Part shown: one piece after another, positions 1 to 7,164 of the stretch
Layout: each line of letters begins with the position of its first letter
How positions within the stretch are numbered: position 1 is the first letter of the stretch
NCBI GenBank assembly: GCA_017449925.1
Contig: JAFSYO010000081.1
Coordinates: 1-21,981, forward strand
Reading direction: 5' to 3'
DNA length: 21,981 bases
Source of the DNA: Stomatobaculum sp.
Lineage (GTDB): Bacteria > Bacillota_A > Clostridia > Lachnospirales > Lachnospiraceae
Translations under genes and position numbers: made by a program
The notes under the pieces: generated by a model
Databases searched by the model: none
Seen by the model: only the letters and a program-made list of their open reading frames with translations
Told to the model about the DNA's origin: nothing

Positions 1-107
1 AAGACTTAGGCTCTATAGCCCCACGGCTTTCACAAAACGAGCAAAATCCAGAAATCAACCGACTGAAGAATGGAGTGCAGTTGAGTAGTTTCGCATATAC
101 CCCCAAA
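1..107. other. Left-edge segment, unassigned
   Basis: This short segment lies beyond the stop codon of the CYTH-like gene and runs to the window edge. On the plus strand, frame 2 is open from base 2 to a TAG at 89-91 (ending in the residues EEWSAVE), so it could be the last 29 codons of a gene entering from the left and convergent with the CYTH gene. I do not recognise the peptide. The bases GGCTCTATAGCC near positions 10-21 form a small inverted repeat. Insertion-sequence ends can look like this, but nothing here is enough to call one. Confidence 0.2.
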
Positions 108-1064
108 TCACTGAGAAACACCGCTCTCACTCATCGGGCCGATATACTTGTCCAGGATCATGTTGGTCTTCAGGGAATCTTTATGAAGAAGGATGCCCTG
201 CTTATCCAGCGCTTCCATGATCCGGTCGCGCATCATCTCTGCCTCTTCCCGTGTGTCACATTTTAAAGACAACTCCGTAACATAGCTTTTCTCTCCGGGT
301 TCCTCGCCGTCGACCGGCTCATCAACCGGCCCGTCGGCCGGCTCGTCGACCGGCCAGATCTCGATGTCGATCTCCTGTTCTTCATAGATTCCCGAATACT
401 TTAAGTACTTCAACGGTCCGGCCGGCAGCGCTTCTTCCATCCTGTCCTTTCCCCAACCTGAAGAGATCCAGTTATCTTCTTTTTCCGGCATGCACTTTTT
501 TGCCATAAGAATCAATTCCTGTCCCTCCAGGGCCGAAAGACTCTTCAGCGATTCCGGCTTGACCTTTTCTTCCGTTACAAAACTCAGCCTCATCTTTTCG
601 TATCCCCAGTCTGCCTGTGCTTCGTATCCGGGGTCCTCAATATGAAAGCCCTGTTCTGCGGCGGATAAGAGTGCGGCGTCAATATCCCCCTCCGGAACGT
701 CAAAGCGTTTCTTGAAATCCAGTTCGTACTTCTTCTTCCCTTCCTTCAGTCTTATGCGGTTGATCCAGCCCTCCCGGAAGAAATCCCGGTCTTTTGTGTC
801 CAGATATACAAGCTCCACTCCCTGGGGCTCCTCTTCCACGGAGAAAAGATTCCTGTATTCCTTAGAAAGCAGATGATCTTTGTCGGTCACTCGATCGGAA
901 TCGAGCAGGAACTTGAGTTCCCAGGACAGCTTGGGAGCCTTCTCCGCTTTTGGACCTTTCTCTGCCTTCGTAATTTTCTCCGCCCTGACCGGCAGCGCCG
1001 CTGCCGCCGCAGTAAAGAACAGCGCCAAAAGAACAGCTGCATGCCAGTATCTTTTAATTAACAT
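108..1064 (-). CDS. Secreted CYTH-like domain protein
   Basis: This 318-residue protein has a signal peptide: basic MLIKRYW, a hydrophobic stretch at about 9-24, then an Ala-rich cleavage region near residue 28. A Lys/Ala/Glu-rich linker (about 29-45) follows. Residues 47-121 then resemble the CYTH (adenylate cyclase/thiamine triphosphatase) fold, with an ELKFLL strand, YLDT at 87-90, the RIRLKEG strand near 103-109 and a lysine-rich strand near 112-120. The usual ExExK metal motif appears as S-W-E-L-K at 47-51, so the first Glu seems replaced; catalysis is therefore uncertain. A Pro/Asp/Glu repeat lies near residues 237-252. The ATG follows a GAGGAGG site that overlaps the stop of the upstream gene (12 bp away), so the two are probably cotranscribed. 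The fold call is from sequence pattern only. A substrate-binding or polyphosphate role at the cell surface is conceivable but unproven. Confidence 0.6.
   Translation of the reverse strand: MLIKRYWHAAVLLALFFTAAAAALPVRAEKITKAEKGPKAEKAPKLSWELKFLLDSDRVTDKDHLLSKEYRNLFSVEEEPQGVELVYLDTKDRDFFREGWINRIRLKEGKKKYELDFKKRFDVPEGDIDAALLSAAEQGFHIEDPGYEAQADWGYEKMRLSFVTEEKVKPESLKSLSALEGQELILMAKKCMPEKEDNWISSGWGKDRMEEALPAGPLKYLKYSGIYEEQEIDIEIWPVDEPADGPVDEPVDGEEPGEKSYVTELSLKCDTREEAEMMRDRIMEALDKQGILLHKDSLKTNMILDKYIGPMSESGVSQ
309..356. repeat. Four imperfect 12-bp tandem repeats within the CYTH-like gene
   Basis: Four consecutive 12-bp units based on gtcgaccggctc run from 309 to 356. On the minus strand they encode an acidic Pro-Val-Asp-Glu/Gly spacer (PVDEPADGPVDEPVDG). 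The unit length keeps the reading frame, so the copy number could vary by slippage without truncating the protein. Confidence 0.75.
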
Positions 1065-1075
1065 GTGTGCCTCCT

Positions 1076-1477
1076 CTATGGTTTCCAGACAAACAGTCCC
1101 TCTCCGGCAGAAATGACCCTGATCAGATCCAGCAGCTTCCCGTCCGGGTTATAAACGGTCAGGTTGGTATCATCCGGCTCGGAAACGATCATCGCATCAT
1201 CCACCAGAATACAGAGATACCTGCTGCGCATTTCCCGGGCGATCCGCTCCGGAGAAGGATTCACTTCCGTTTCTTCATCCAAAGAAATGTCCCTGTAACA
1301 GTTCAGCTTTAATATGACATTGATATGTTTCTGCTTCAGCTCCGTGAGCCGGGGCTCCGAAAGATAGTAATCCTCCACGGCAAAATACTGCCCGGGGCTG
1401 TCCGCAGGAACCTGCTCAGGCAGAATATCCACGACCCAGTACGGCATCTCGAGCAGTTCATCGATAGTCTTTTTCAC
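1076..1477 (-). CDS. Hypothetical protein, partner of the CYTH-like gene
   Basis: This is a soluble protein of 133 residues with no signal peptide, membrane segment or motif that I recognise. It is acidic and mixed alpha/beta in character, with a conspicuous early segment (MPYWVVDILPEQVP, residues 11-24). The start is GTG, supported by GGAGGAAGG 7-8 bp upstream. A good promoter candidate (-35 TTGCGC, 17-bp spacer, -10 CATAAT) lies just before it. Its TAG stop overlaps the ribosome binding site of the secreted CYTH-like gene, which points to a two-gene operon with linked expression. I cannot assign a function. Confidence 0.7.
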   Translation of the reverse strand: MKKTIDELLEMPYWVVDILPEQVPADSPGQYFAVEDYYLSEPRLTELKQKHINVILKLNCYRDISLDEETEVNPSPERIAREMRSRYLCILVDDAMIVSEPDDTNLTVYNPDGKLLDLIRVISAGEGLFVWKP

Positions 1478-1497
1478 GTTGTCCTTCCTCCGGTTAT

Positions 1498-1526
1498 ATT
1501 ATGACATACTTTTCCGGCAAGCGCAA
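1498..1526 (-). promoter_or_regulatory. Promoter candidate for the 1477-108 gene pair
   Basis: Read on the minus strand, TTGCGC (1526-1521) is separated by 17 bp from CATAAT (1503-1498). The start codon lies about 20 bp further on. Four of six and five of six bases match the sigma-A consensus. The -35 abuts the preceding gene's terminator. Confidence 0.5.
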
Positions 1527-1554
1527 AAAAGCCCCGGTGATCTCTCACCAGGGC
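1525..1554 (-). terminator. Rho-independent terminator of the dehydrogenase gene
   Basis: On the minus strand, a stem GCCCTGGTGA / TCACCGGGGC with a four-base loop (1531-1554) is followed directly by six T residues (1530-1525). It begins 15 bp after the stop codon of the D-2-hydroxyacid dehydrogenase. Confidence 0.85.
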
Positions 1555-1569
1555 ATATCTCTTTTATTC

Positions 1570-2538
1570 TTATTTTGCGTTCACCACGTTTACCGGGGTC
1601 CCGGCCTGGAAGGCCTTAATGTTGTCCACGGTGATGTCCATGATCCTCTGGCGCGCTGCCTGGGCTGCCCAGCTGATGTGGGGAGTGATGATGCAGTTCT
1701 TCGCCTTCAGCAGCGGGTTGTCGCTCTTGATGGGCTCGGTGGAAACGACGTCCAGACCTGCAGCGTAGACCTTGCCGCTGTTCAGCGCGTCCGCCAGATC
1801 CTGCTCCACCACCAGCTGTCCGCGGCTGTTGTTGATGATGATGACGCCGTCCTTCATCTTCGCGATGTTGTCCTTATTGATGATGTTCGCAGTGCTGGGG
1901 AACAGCGGGCAGTGCAGGAAGATCACGTCGGAGCGGGCGAACAGCTCATCCAGCTCCACATATTCCGCTACCTGCTTACCGGCATCGCTCTGGAACGCGT
2001 CGTAAGCCAGCACCTTCATGCTCATGGCATTCAGGATCTTCGCGGTGGACTGGCCGATCCTGCCGAGGCCGATGATGCCTGCGGTCTTTCCGTACAGCTC
2101 GATCATCGGATAGTCCCAGTAGCACCAGTCCTGGTTGTTCTCCCATTTCCCCTCGTGCACAGTCTTATCGTGATGGCCGTAGTGGGAGCAGATCTCCAGC
2201 AGGAGGCCCACCGCGTACTGGCCCACGATCTGGGTGCCGTAGGTCGGCACGTTGAGGACCGCGACGCCCTTTTCCTTCGCGTACTCGTAGTCCACGACAT
2301 TGTAGCCGGTGGCCAGGACAGCGACAGCCTTCAGGTTCGGGCACTTGTCGATGGTCGTTTTGGTGATCGGGGTCTTGTTGATGACAGCGATCTCCGCGTC
2401 GCCGAGGCGCTCTGCGATCAGGTCCGATTCCACATAAGAGGTGCGGTCATACACCGTCACTTCTCCCAGCGCCTCCAACGGCGCCCAGCTGAGATCTCCG
2501 GGGTTCTCGGTAAAGCCGTCAAGCACTACGATCTTCAT
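1570..2538 (-). CDS. hprA: D-2-hydroxyacid dehydrogenase, probable glycerate/hydroxypyruvate dehydrogenase
   Basis: This cytosolic NAD(P)-dependent oxidoreductase has 322 residues, the normal length for the family. The nucleotide-binding motif GLGRIG is at 157-162. The catalytic triad expected of D-2-hydroxyacid dehydrogenases is visible: Arg239 (NNSRG), Glu268 (STEP) and His287 (TPHISW). The family interconverts 2-oxoacids and D-2-hydroxyacids. Its place beside glycerate kinase and a CdaR-type regulator suggests hydroxypyruvate/D-glycerate as substrate, though D-lactate-type or other 2-oxoacids cannot be excluded from sequence. I chose the ATG at 2538 because GGAGGA sits 7 bp upstream; the frame stays open to 2592, but without a comparable site. 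The gene lies 81 bp after the regulator's stop on the same strand and ends at a clear terminator. Confidence 0.88.
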   Translation of the reverse strand: MKIVVLDGFTENPGDLSWAPLEALGEVTVYDRTSYVESDLIAERLGDAEIAVINKTPITKTTIDKCPNLKAVAVLATGYNVVDYEYAKEKGVAVLNVPTYGTQIVGQYAVGLLLEICSHYGHHDKTVHEGKWENNQDWCYWDYPMIELYGKTAGIIGLGRIGQSTAKILNAMSMKVLAYDAFQSDAGKQVAEYVELDELFARSDVIFLHCPLFPSTANIINKDNIAKMKDGVIIINNSRGQLVVEQDLADALNSGKVYAAGLDVVSTEPIKSDNPLLKAKNCIITPHISWAAQAARQRIMDITVDNIKAFQAGTPVNVVNAK

Positions 2539-2559
2539 AGCAGTTTCCTCCATAGTATT

Positions 2560-2589
2560 AAAGAAATATTGATTGTATGAAAGAAATAT
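2560..2589. repeat. Direct repeat of AAAGAAATAT upstream of the dehydrogenase
   Basis: The 10-mer aaagaaatat occurs at 2560-2569 and again at 2580-2589, exactly 20 bp apart (about two helical turns). It sits between the regulator stop and the dehydrogenase start, where a promoter or operator would be expected. An imperfect 8-bp inverted repeat (gcaccccg/cgggatgc) lies next to it at about 2597-2615 with no T-tract. Confidence 0.4.
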
Positions 2590-2619
2590 CATTTATGCAC
2601 CCCGGATCGGGATGCTCTG

Positions 2620-3738
2620 TCAGGGATCTTTCCGGTTCTCCCGGTGATCCCGGACTTCCTCGAGCATCAGTCCCATATGCAGTGCTTCCGCGCTGCGGAA
2701 CTGCCGCGGGTCGTAGCCGGTCAGGTCGGCGATCCGCTTCAGACGGTACTGGAGCGTGTTCTTGTGAAGAAACAGCTTCTCCGCCGTTTCCTTCAGGGAA
2801 AGATCGCACTCAAAATAGACCTTCAGAAGCTCCCGGTCCTTCTGGTCCAGATGTTCCGTGACCTTCCGGAGATAGGCGTCCCGCACAAGGGGCGGGACCG
2901 AGATCATCAGGAGTTCCAGGTCCAGGTCCTCATAGCGGACGATGTTTCCTTCCGCGCGCATGCTCTGCAGCACCAGCCGCGCAGAGTCATAGGACCTCTG
3001 CTGGCGGACCAGACGGCAGCTCTCTCCCGCCGCGATCTTCAGAAGGCCGCGCCGGTTCTGAAGAAGCTGCTCGAACAGATACATCTGTTTCCGCAGCCGG
3101 GCGCTCCCTGCGATCAGGATGTATTCATCCGGATAGTTGAAGGTGTAGAGGCACGGCTGGAGCTGACGGAATATCCTGTAGATATCTTCCTCGATCCCCG
3201 AAAGCAGATCAGGCTGGATCCGCGGATTCAGGTGGATCAGGAGCGTGGTGTACATTCCGCCGGGCTCTGTGATCCCGTAGCGCTTCAGCACCTCCTCCAG
3301 GTATTCCCGGTCCGGCGTTTCATTATTGATCATGGCGCGGATCACATGGTTCACCTGCGTCCGGCGGATATGATCCTCCACCTCCACCTCATGCTCCCGG
3401 AGGAGCAGGACCGTGATGCGCTGGGCAAGACGCGCGTAGCGCACCACCTCCTCGGGATCTCCCGTGATGCCGATGACCGCCACTGTCTCTCCCTTGTAGC
3501 GGATCGGCTGATTGATGCCGCGCCGGGTCCCGGTGACCGGATCATCCTCCGTCACGATCTCCGCTGTGCCAAGGGCCGCAGCGCGCCGCGCTGTCTCATG
3601 AAAATCCCCGACCCGGGACGCGTCCGTACTGACCAGAATATGGCCGTCGGTATCGATAAAATTAATATCATAATCGCAGATCGAACGGATCGCGTCAACG
3701 ATCTGCTGCGCAAGCTGGTTCCGCACAGGAAGGGCCAT
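2620..3738 (-). CDS. cdaR: CdaR-type sugar-diacid/glycerate utilisation regulator
   Basis: This transcription regulator has 372 residues. The N-terminal part (about 3-135) matches the putative sugar-diacid recognition domain: an opening helix with AQQIVDAI, then a small ligand-binding region with INFIDTDG and GINQPIRYKG. The C-terminal part carries the PucR/CdaR helix-turn-helix (about 314-336, with ETAEKLFLHKNTLQYRLKRI). E. coli CdaR activates galactarate, glucarate and glycerate genes. Here the gene is divergent from glycerate kinase and upstream of a glycerate-type dehydrogenase, so control of this small locus in response to glycerate or a related acid is the likely role. The ATG at 3738 has GCGGAG about 8 bp upstream, and TATAAT lies at 3764-3759. 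Whether it acts as activator or repressor cannot be read from sequence. Confidence 0.9.
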   Translation of the reverse strand: MALPVRNQLAQQIVDAIRSICDYDINFIDTDGHILVSTDASRVGDFHETARRAAALGTAEIVTEDDPVTGTRRGINQPIRYKGETVAVIGITGDPEEVVRYARLAQRITVLLLREHEVEVEDHIRRTQVNHVIRAMINNETPDREYLEEVLKRYGITEPGGMYTTLLIHLNPRIQPDLLSGIEEDIYRIFRQLQPCLYTFNYPDEYILIAGSARLRKQMYLFEQLLQNRRGLLKIAAGESCRLVRQQRSYDSARLVLQSMRAEGNIVRYEDLDLELLMISVPPLVRDAYLRKVTEHLDQKDRELLKVYFECDLSLKETAEKLFLHKNTLQYRLKRIADLTGYDPRQFRSAEALHMGLMLEEVRDHRENRKDP

Positions 3739-3921
3739 GATGTTGCTCCGCTAAGATTATTATAAGTAAAACGATGTGTTCTGTATTGGTTTATCATACC
3801 ATATTTTCCCGTATTTTTGTTATAAATAACATAAACGAAGATATGGTCCATCGTTTACAATACAACTAAACAACGCAGCAGATAATCTATTCATATCGTC
3901 CGGAGAACAGGAGGATCCCCT
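3739..3921. promoter_or_regulatory. Divergent cdaR/glycerate kinase control region with paired inverted half-sites
   Basis: This AT-rich 183-bp region separates divergent genes. AAACGATG (3769-3776) recurs inverted as CATCGTTT (3849-3856), and TGTATTG (3782-3788) recurs inverted as CAATACA (3858-3864), so both parts of a composite motif occur at each end about 80 bp apart. The left copy lies just upstream of the cdaR -10 (TATAAT, 3764-3759). The right copy overlaps a TACAAT (3856-3861) that could be the kinase -10 but lacks a good -35, as expected for an activator-dependent promoter. There is also a small palindrome GTTATAAATAAC at 3819-3830. CdaR binding is inferred. Confidence 0.45.
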
Positions 3922-5073
3922 ATGAAATTCTTATTTGCATCTGATTCTTTTAAAGGAACTCTTTCCAGCGACCAGACCATCTCTCTTCTGACCCGCGCCG
4001 CGAAGGAAGTTTTCGGAGAAGTCGAGTGCAGCGGCGTCGCCGTCGCGGACGGCGGAGAAGGAACCACTGATGCTGTCATCGCAGCCGAGAATGGGGAGAA
4101 GGTCCAGGTCTCTGTCCACGGTCCCCTGATGGAAGAAGTCACCGCATATTATGGAAGCTTCAGCGGAACCCGCGCCGTCATCGAGATGGCCGCCGCCTCC
4201 GGCCTTCCCATGGTCCCGGAAGAAAAGCGCAACCCGCTGAACACCACCAGCTACGGCACCGGCGAACTCATCCGGGATGCCCTGGACAAGGGTTTCCGCG
4301 ATATCTCCATCGCCATCGGCGGCAGCGCGACGAACGACGGCGGCATGGGCTGTGTCCGCGCCCTGGGCGTGAAGTTCTATGATCAGGAAGGGAACCTTCT
4401 GGAAGGCTTCGGCCGGGATCTGGAGCGCATCGCGAAGATGGACGTCTCCGGCCTCGACAGCCGCGTGAAGGATGCGAAGATCACTGTCATGTGCGACGTC
4501 ACGAACCCGCTCTGCGGCAAGGACGGCGCTACCTATACTTTCGGCGCCCAGAAGGGCGGCACGCCGGAAATCCTGGACCGTCTGGAACAGGGCATGCAGA
4601 ACTACCGCCGCCTCATCATTGAACAGTTCGGCGTCGACCCGGACCAGATCCAGGGCGGCGGCGCTGCCGGCGGCCTCGGCACCGCGCTGAAGGTCTTCCT
4701 CGGCGGCGAAACGAAGCGCGGCATCGACACTGTTCTCGACCTGATCAATTTTGACGCCCGCCTGGAGGGTGTCGACCTGGTCGTCACCGGAGAAGGCAGG
4801 ACCGACTGGCAGAGCTGCTTCGGCAAAGTCATGCAGGGCGTCGGCGTCCGGGCGAAGGCAAAGGGCGTCACCGCTGTCGGCCTTTCCGGAGGCCTCGGGA
4901 AAGACGCTTCCCAGATCTTCGACTACGGAATCGCCTCCCTCATGACCACCGTCGACGGACCGATGCCCCTGAAAGAAGCCCTGGACCGTGCAGAGGAGCT
5001 CTATTATCTCGGCGCCGTCCGCATGTTCCGCTTCCTCAAGGCCGGCATGGAAATGGCAAAAAAACAGGCCTGA
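3922..5073 (+). CDS. glxK: Glycerate kinase (GlxK/GarK type)
   Basis: This cytosolic enzyme phosphorylates D-glycerate with ATP to phosphoglycerate (the 2-phosphate in the GarK/GlxK family), feeding glycerate into lower glycolysis. The 383-residue length is typical. Family hallmarks are visible: the N-terminal FASDSFKGTLSS (5-16), VADGGEGTTD (41-50), LNTTSYGTGELI (106-117), GGSATNDGGMG (133-143), GGGAAGGLG in the middle, and VVTGEGRTD in the C-terminal third. The ATG is preceded by AGGAGG at about 8 bp. It is divergent from the CdaR-type regulator, and the dehydrogenase beyond it probably supplies or consumes the same metabolite. It ends 45 bp before the convergent polymerase gene with no obvious terminator between them. 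The family call is firm; 2- versus 3-phosphate regiochemistry is inferred. Confidence 0.95.
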   Translation: MKFLFASDSFKGTLSSDQTISLLTRAAKEVFGEVECSGVAVADGGEGTTDAVIAAENGEKVQVSVHGPLMEEVTAYYGSFSGTRAVIEMAAASGLPMVPEEKRNPLNTTSYGTGELIRDALDKGFRDISIAIGGSATNDGGMGCVRALGVKFYDQEGNLLEGFGRDLERIAKMDVSGLDSRVKDAKITVMCDVTNPLCGKDGATYTFGAQKGGTPEILDRLEQGMQNYRRLIIEQFGVDPDQIQGGGAAGGLGTALKVFLGGETKRGIDTVLDLINFDARLEGVDLVVTGEGRTDWQSCFGKVMQGVGVRAKAKGVTAVGLSGGLGKDASQIFDYGIASLMTTVDGPMPLKEALDRAEELYYLGAVRMFRFLKAGMEMAKKQA

Positions 5074-5118
5074 CCATTGCCGCAAAAGTACTGATCTGCT
5101 TAAAACCGGATCTGCTTT

Positions 5119-6537
5119 TCATGCCCGGTGACCGCCGATCTGCCGGTTCCTTTCCAGTGTCGTCGCCCCTTCCAGCATGTTCATGCCCTTGAAGACGGCA
5201 TTGGCCCCGTATTTTCTCCGGACCTCCAGCATCGCCCCCATGAGCCTGCGGTCCCGTTCCAGAACATCGTAATCCACGAACATGTTCAGCTGGAACACCC
5301 CGTCGTCCTCTGAAACATCACTGGCGCAGACGCCTAATCTCCGGTAGAGCAGCCGATGATCTGTCTTCTCGTCGAACTGCTTTACCAGGGGCCCGGAGAT
5401 CGTCCGGAGATCATTCGTCAGCGTCTTCAACCTTACGGTCCCGTTGCTGTGCTTCGGATGAAGTCTTCCGTAAAAGTCCAGACAGACAGGACCGTCGTAA
5501 GCCGGGCAGGCCTCCAGGCTCTTATAGTCATAGGAGACCCACCACGTGCAGCTCCTTGTTACCAGGTTTTTCGTGAACAGGTCCGCGCAGAGCACTTCGA
5601 TCATCTCCCGGAAGACAAGCCTTGCCTCCGGGTACTTGTAAGGTCTCGGCAGGACTTGCCCGTTGGAAAGGCTGTGGCCGTCACTTTTGTAGGATTTGAT
5701 GTCCGCCATCGTGACCGGCTCGATGCCCCAGGCATGGTCGATCAGGATCTCCCCGTCGATGCCGAAGGTCTTGTAAAAATACTCCTCGTCCCACTGTGTA
5801 CGCTGGGCGATATCGCCCATAGTGTACATGTAGGACCTGTAGAGCCGCCTCGCCTTTCCCGGTCCGATCTGCCAGAAGTCCGTCAGCGGCCGGTGTTCCC
5901 AGAGCAGGAGCCTGTAGGATTCTTCATTCAGCTCCGCGATCCGGACGCCGTCCTTGTCCGCCGGCCGTTTCTTGGCGACGATATCCATGGCGATCTTCGC
6001 AAGATACAGATTTGTCCCGATCCCCACCGTCGCCGTGATGCCGGTGACCGCGAGGACGTCCCGGATGATCGTCATGGCCATGACATGCGCCGGACTTTCC
6101 CCCGTCCTTTCCGCTTCCGTCCGGTACATCTGCAGATATCCGCTGACGTCGATAAAACATTCATCGATCGAGTACACATGCACGTCATCCGGGGCCGCGT
6201 AACGAAGATATATTCCGTAGATCTGGGCGGATACCCGCTCATATTCCGCCATCCGCGGCACCGCGATGATATAGTCCACCTTTCTGTGATACAGCGCCTC
6301 GTACTCCCGGATCTTCTGCTTCGCTTCAAAGAGTCTCGGTCTTCCGGGGACCCCGATGGCCTTTAAAGAGGGTGATACCGCCAGGCAGATGGTCTGGTCG
6401 GAACGCTCCGGATCCGCCACCAGAAGGTTCGCCTTCAGCGGGTCCAGTCCCCGGTGGACGCATTCTACAGAAGCGTAGTAGGATTTCAAATCGATACAAA
6501 TATACGTCCGTTGAAGAAATACATTCTCTTTTTCCAT
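5119..6537 (-). CDS. Y-family translesion DNA polymerase (UvrX/YqjW-like), SOS-controlled
   Basis: This is an ImpB/MucB/SamB-family lesion-bypass polymerase of 472 residues. Catalytic metal ligands are Asp16 (ICIDLKSYYASVE) and Asp125-Glu126 (YSIDECFID). The aromatic pair Tyr20-Tyr21 occupies the steric-gate region. Helix-hairpin-helix and little-finger segments follow (IGPGKARRL; then about 290-420). The length and the C-terminal layout fit the Gram-positive UvrX/YqjW branch better than the roughly 350-residue DinB. There is no UmuD-like or second Y-polymerase gene beside it. A consensus LexA box lies 13 bp upstream of the ATG within a -35/-10 pair, so induction by DNA damage is very likely. 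The predicted transcription start falls almost on the ATG and there is no Shine-Dalgarno, so the message may be leaderless. Confidence 0.93.
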   Translation of the reverse strand: MEKENVFLQRTYICIDLKSYYASVECVHRGLDPLKANLLVADPERSDQTICLAVSPSLKAIGVPGRPRLFEAKQKIREYEALYHRKVDYIIAVPRMAEYERVSAQIYGIYLRYAAPDDVHVYSIDECFIDVSGYLQMYRTEAERTGESPAHVMAMTIIRDVLAVTGITATVGIGTNLYLAKIAMDIVAKKRPADKDGVRIAELNEESYRLLLWEHRPLTDFWQIGPGKARRLYRSYMYTMGDIAQRTQWDEEYFYKTFGIDGEILIDHAWGIEPVTMADIKSYKSDGHSLSNGQVLPRPYKYPEARLVFREMIEVLCADLFTKNLVTRSCTWWVSYDYKSLEACPAYDGPVCLDFYGRLHPKHSNGTVRLKTLTNDLRTISGPLVKQFDEKTDHRLLYRRLGVCASDVSEDDGVFQLNMFVDYDVLERDRRLMGAMLEVRRKYGANAVFKGMNMLEGATTLERNRQIGGHRA

Positions 6538-6543
6538 AACTTC

Positions 6544-6572
6544 ATGTTACCAAACGTATGTTCGACTTTCAA
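6544..6572 (-). promoter_or_regulatory. SOS promoter with LexA (DinR) box
   Basis: The minus strand has -35 TTGAAA (6572-6567), a 17-bp spacer and -10 TAACAT (6549-6544). The spacer contains CGAACATACGTTTG (6564-6551 on the minus strand), which fits the Bacillota LexA consensus CGAACNNNNGTTYG. LexA bound here would block RNA polymerase directly. Confidence 0.88.
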
Positions 6573-6589
6573 GAAGTATTTTGCCCATG

Positions 6590-6627
6590 AAAAAGACCTG
6601 CTCAAAATATTGAGCAGGTCTCTTTTT
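6590..6627 (-). terminator. Strong terminator, possibly bidirectional
   Basis: A perfect 12-bp stem (agacctgctcaa, 6594-6605; ttgagcaggtct, 6610-6621) with an AATA loop is flanked by five A on the left and five T on the right, so it has a U-tract in either direction. It serves the minus-strand pair ending at 6658 and shields the SOS promoter from read-through. Confidence 0.85.
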
Positions 6628-6657
6628 ACAGCCTACAGTAGTTTTCTTCCCGACAGT

Positions 6658-7161
6658 CTACAGGGCCTTTCTCTTTGACCTCAGATAGAACAAGCCGTTT
6701 TCGGTACGGGCAGCTTTTTTTGCGTGGATAAACGTGTGCATCAGATTCGGATTGCTGATGCCCGCATCGGCCAGATCCACCGCGGTCTCCGGCGACAGGG
6801 CGCCGCGCTCCTCCATGTAGTCCAGAAGGCACTGCCCCTCCAGATAACTGATATCAAAGGATACTCCCGGCAGCCCGACAGCCTTAAGGATCAGCCGGAA
6901 GACGCCCCGGATATCATATTCATTGCCCGAGATCATCCTGATGGAACCCTTCTCCTTTGCCGCGCGGCACAGCTCCTCCGCGGAAAAAGAATTGTGGAGC
7001 GTTTTCACACTTCCATCGGCTGCTCTGAGATAGATGCAGGGCTCAAAAGGATAATCCGTCACTCCGTAGGAAGCTTCCCCTTTGATTAGGTACAGTCCTT
7101 CCTCTGTCTCTGTCAGAAGAAGATCGTTGTCCTGATATATGATTCTGCCGGCTTCTTTCAT
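6658..7161 (-). CDS. Hypothetical protein, second gene of the cell-wall-repeat pair
   Basis: This protein has 167 residues, no signal peptide and no membrane segment. It opens with beta-rich sequence (MKEAGRIIYQDNDLLLTETEEGLYLIKGE), continues with a mixed middle and ends with a basic tail (LRSKRKAL). I recognise no family motif. The ATG comes 3 bp after the stop of the secreted cell-wall-repeat gene, with a GGGGAAG ribosome site inside that gene, so translation is probably coupled. The pair ends at the strong terminator at 6590-6627. Function unknown. Confidence 0.7.
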   Translation of the reverse strand: MKEAGRIIYQDNDLLLTETEEGLYLIKGEASYGVTDYPFEPCIYLRAADGSVKTLHNSFSAEELCRAAKEKGSIRMISGNEYDIRGVFRLILKAVGLPGVSFDISYLEGQCLLDYMEERGALSPETAVDLADAGISNPNLMHTFIHAKKAARTENGLFYLRSKRKAL

Positions 7162-7164
7162 AAT

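Noticed and set aside
309..356. Short tandem repeats that could suggest a CRISPR array
   Set aside because: The units are 12 bp, contiguous with no spacers, and encode an in-frame acidic linker.
3931..5085. 384-codon minus-strand frame opposite glycerate kinase
   Set aside because: It is the codon-bias shadow of the kinase; the kinase motifs are unmistakable and this frame shows none.
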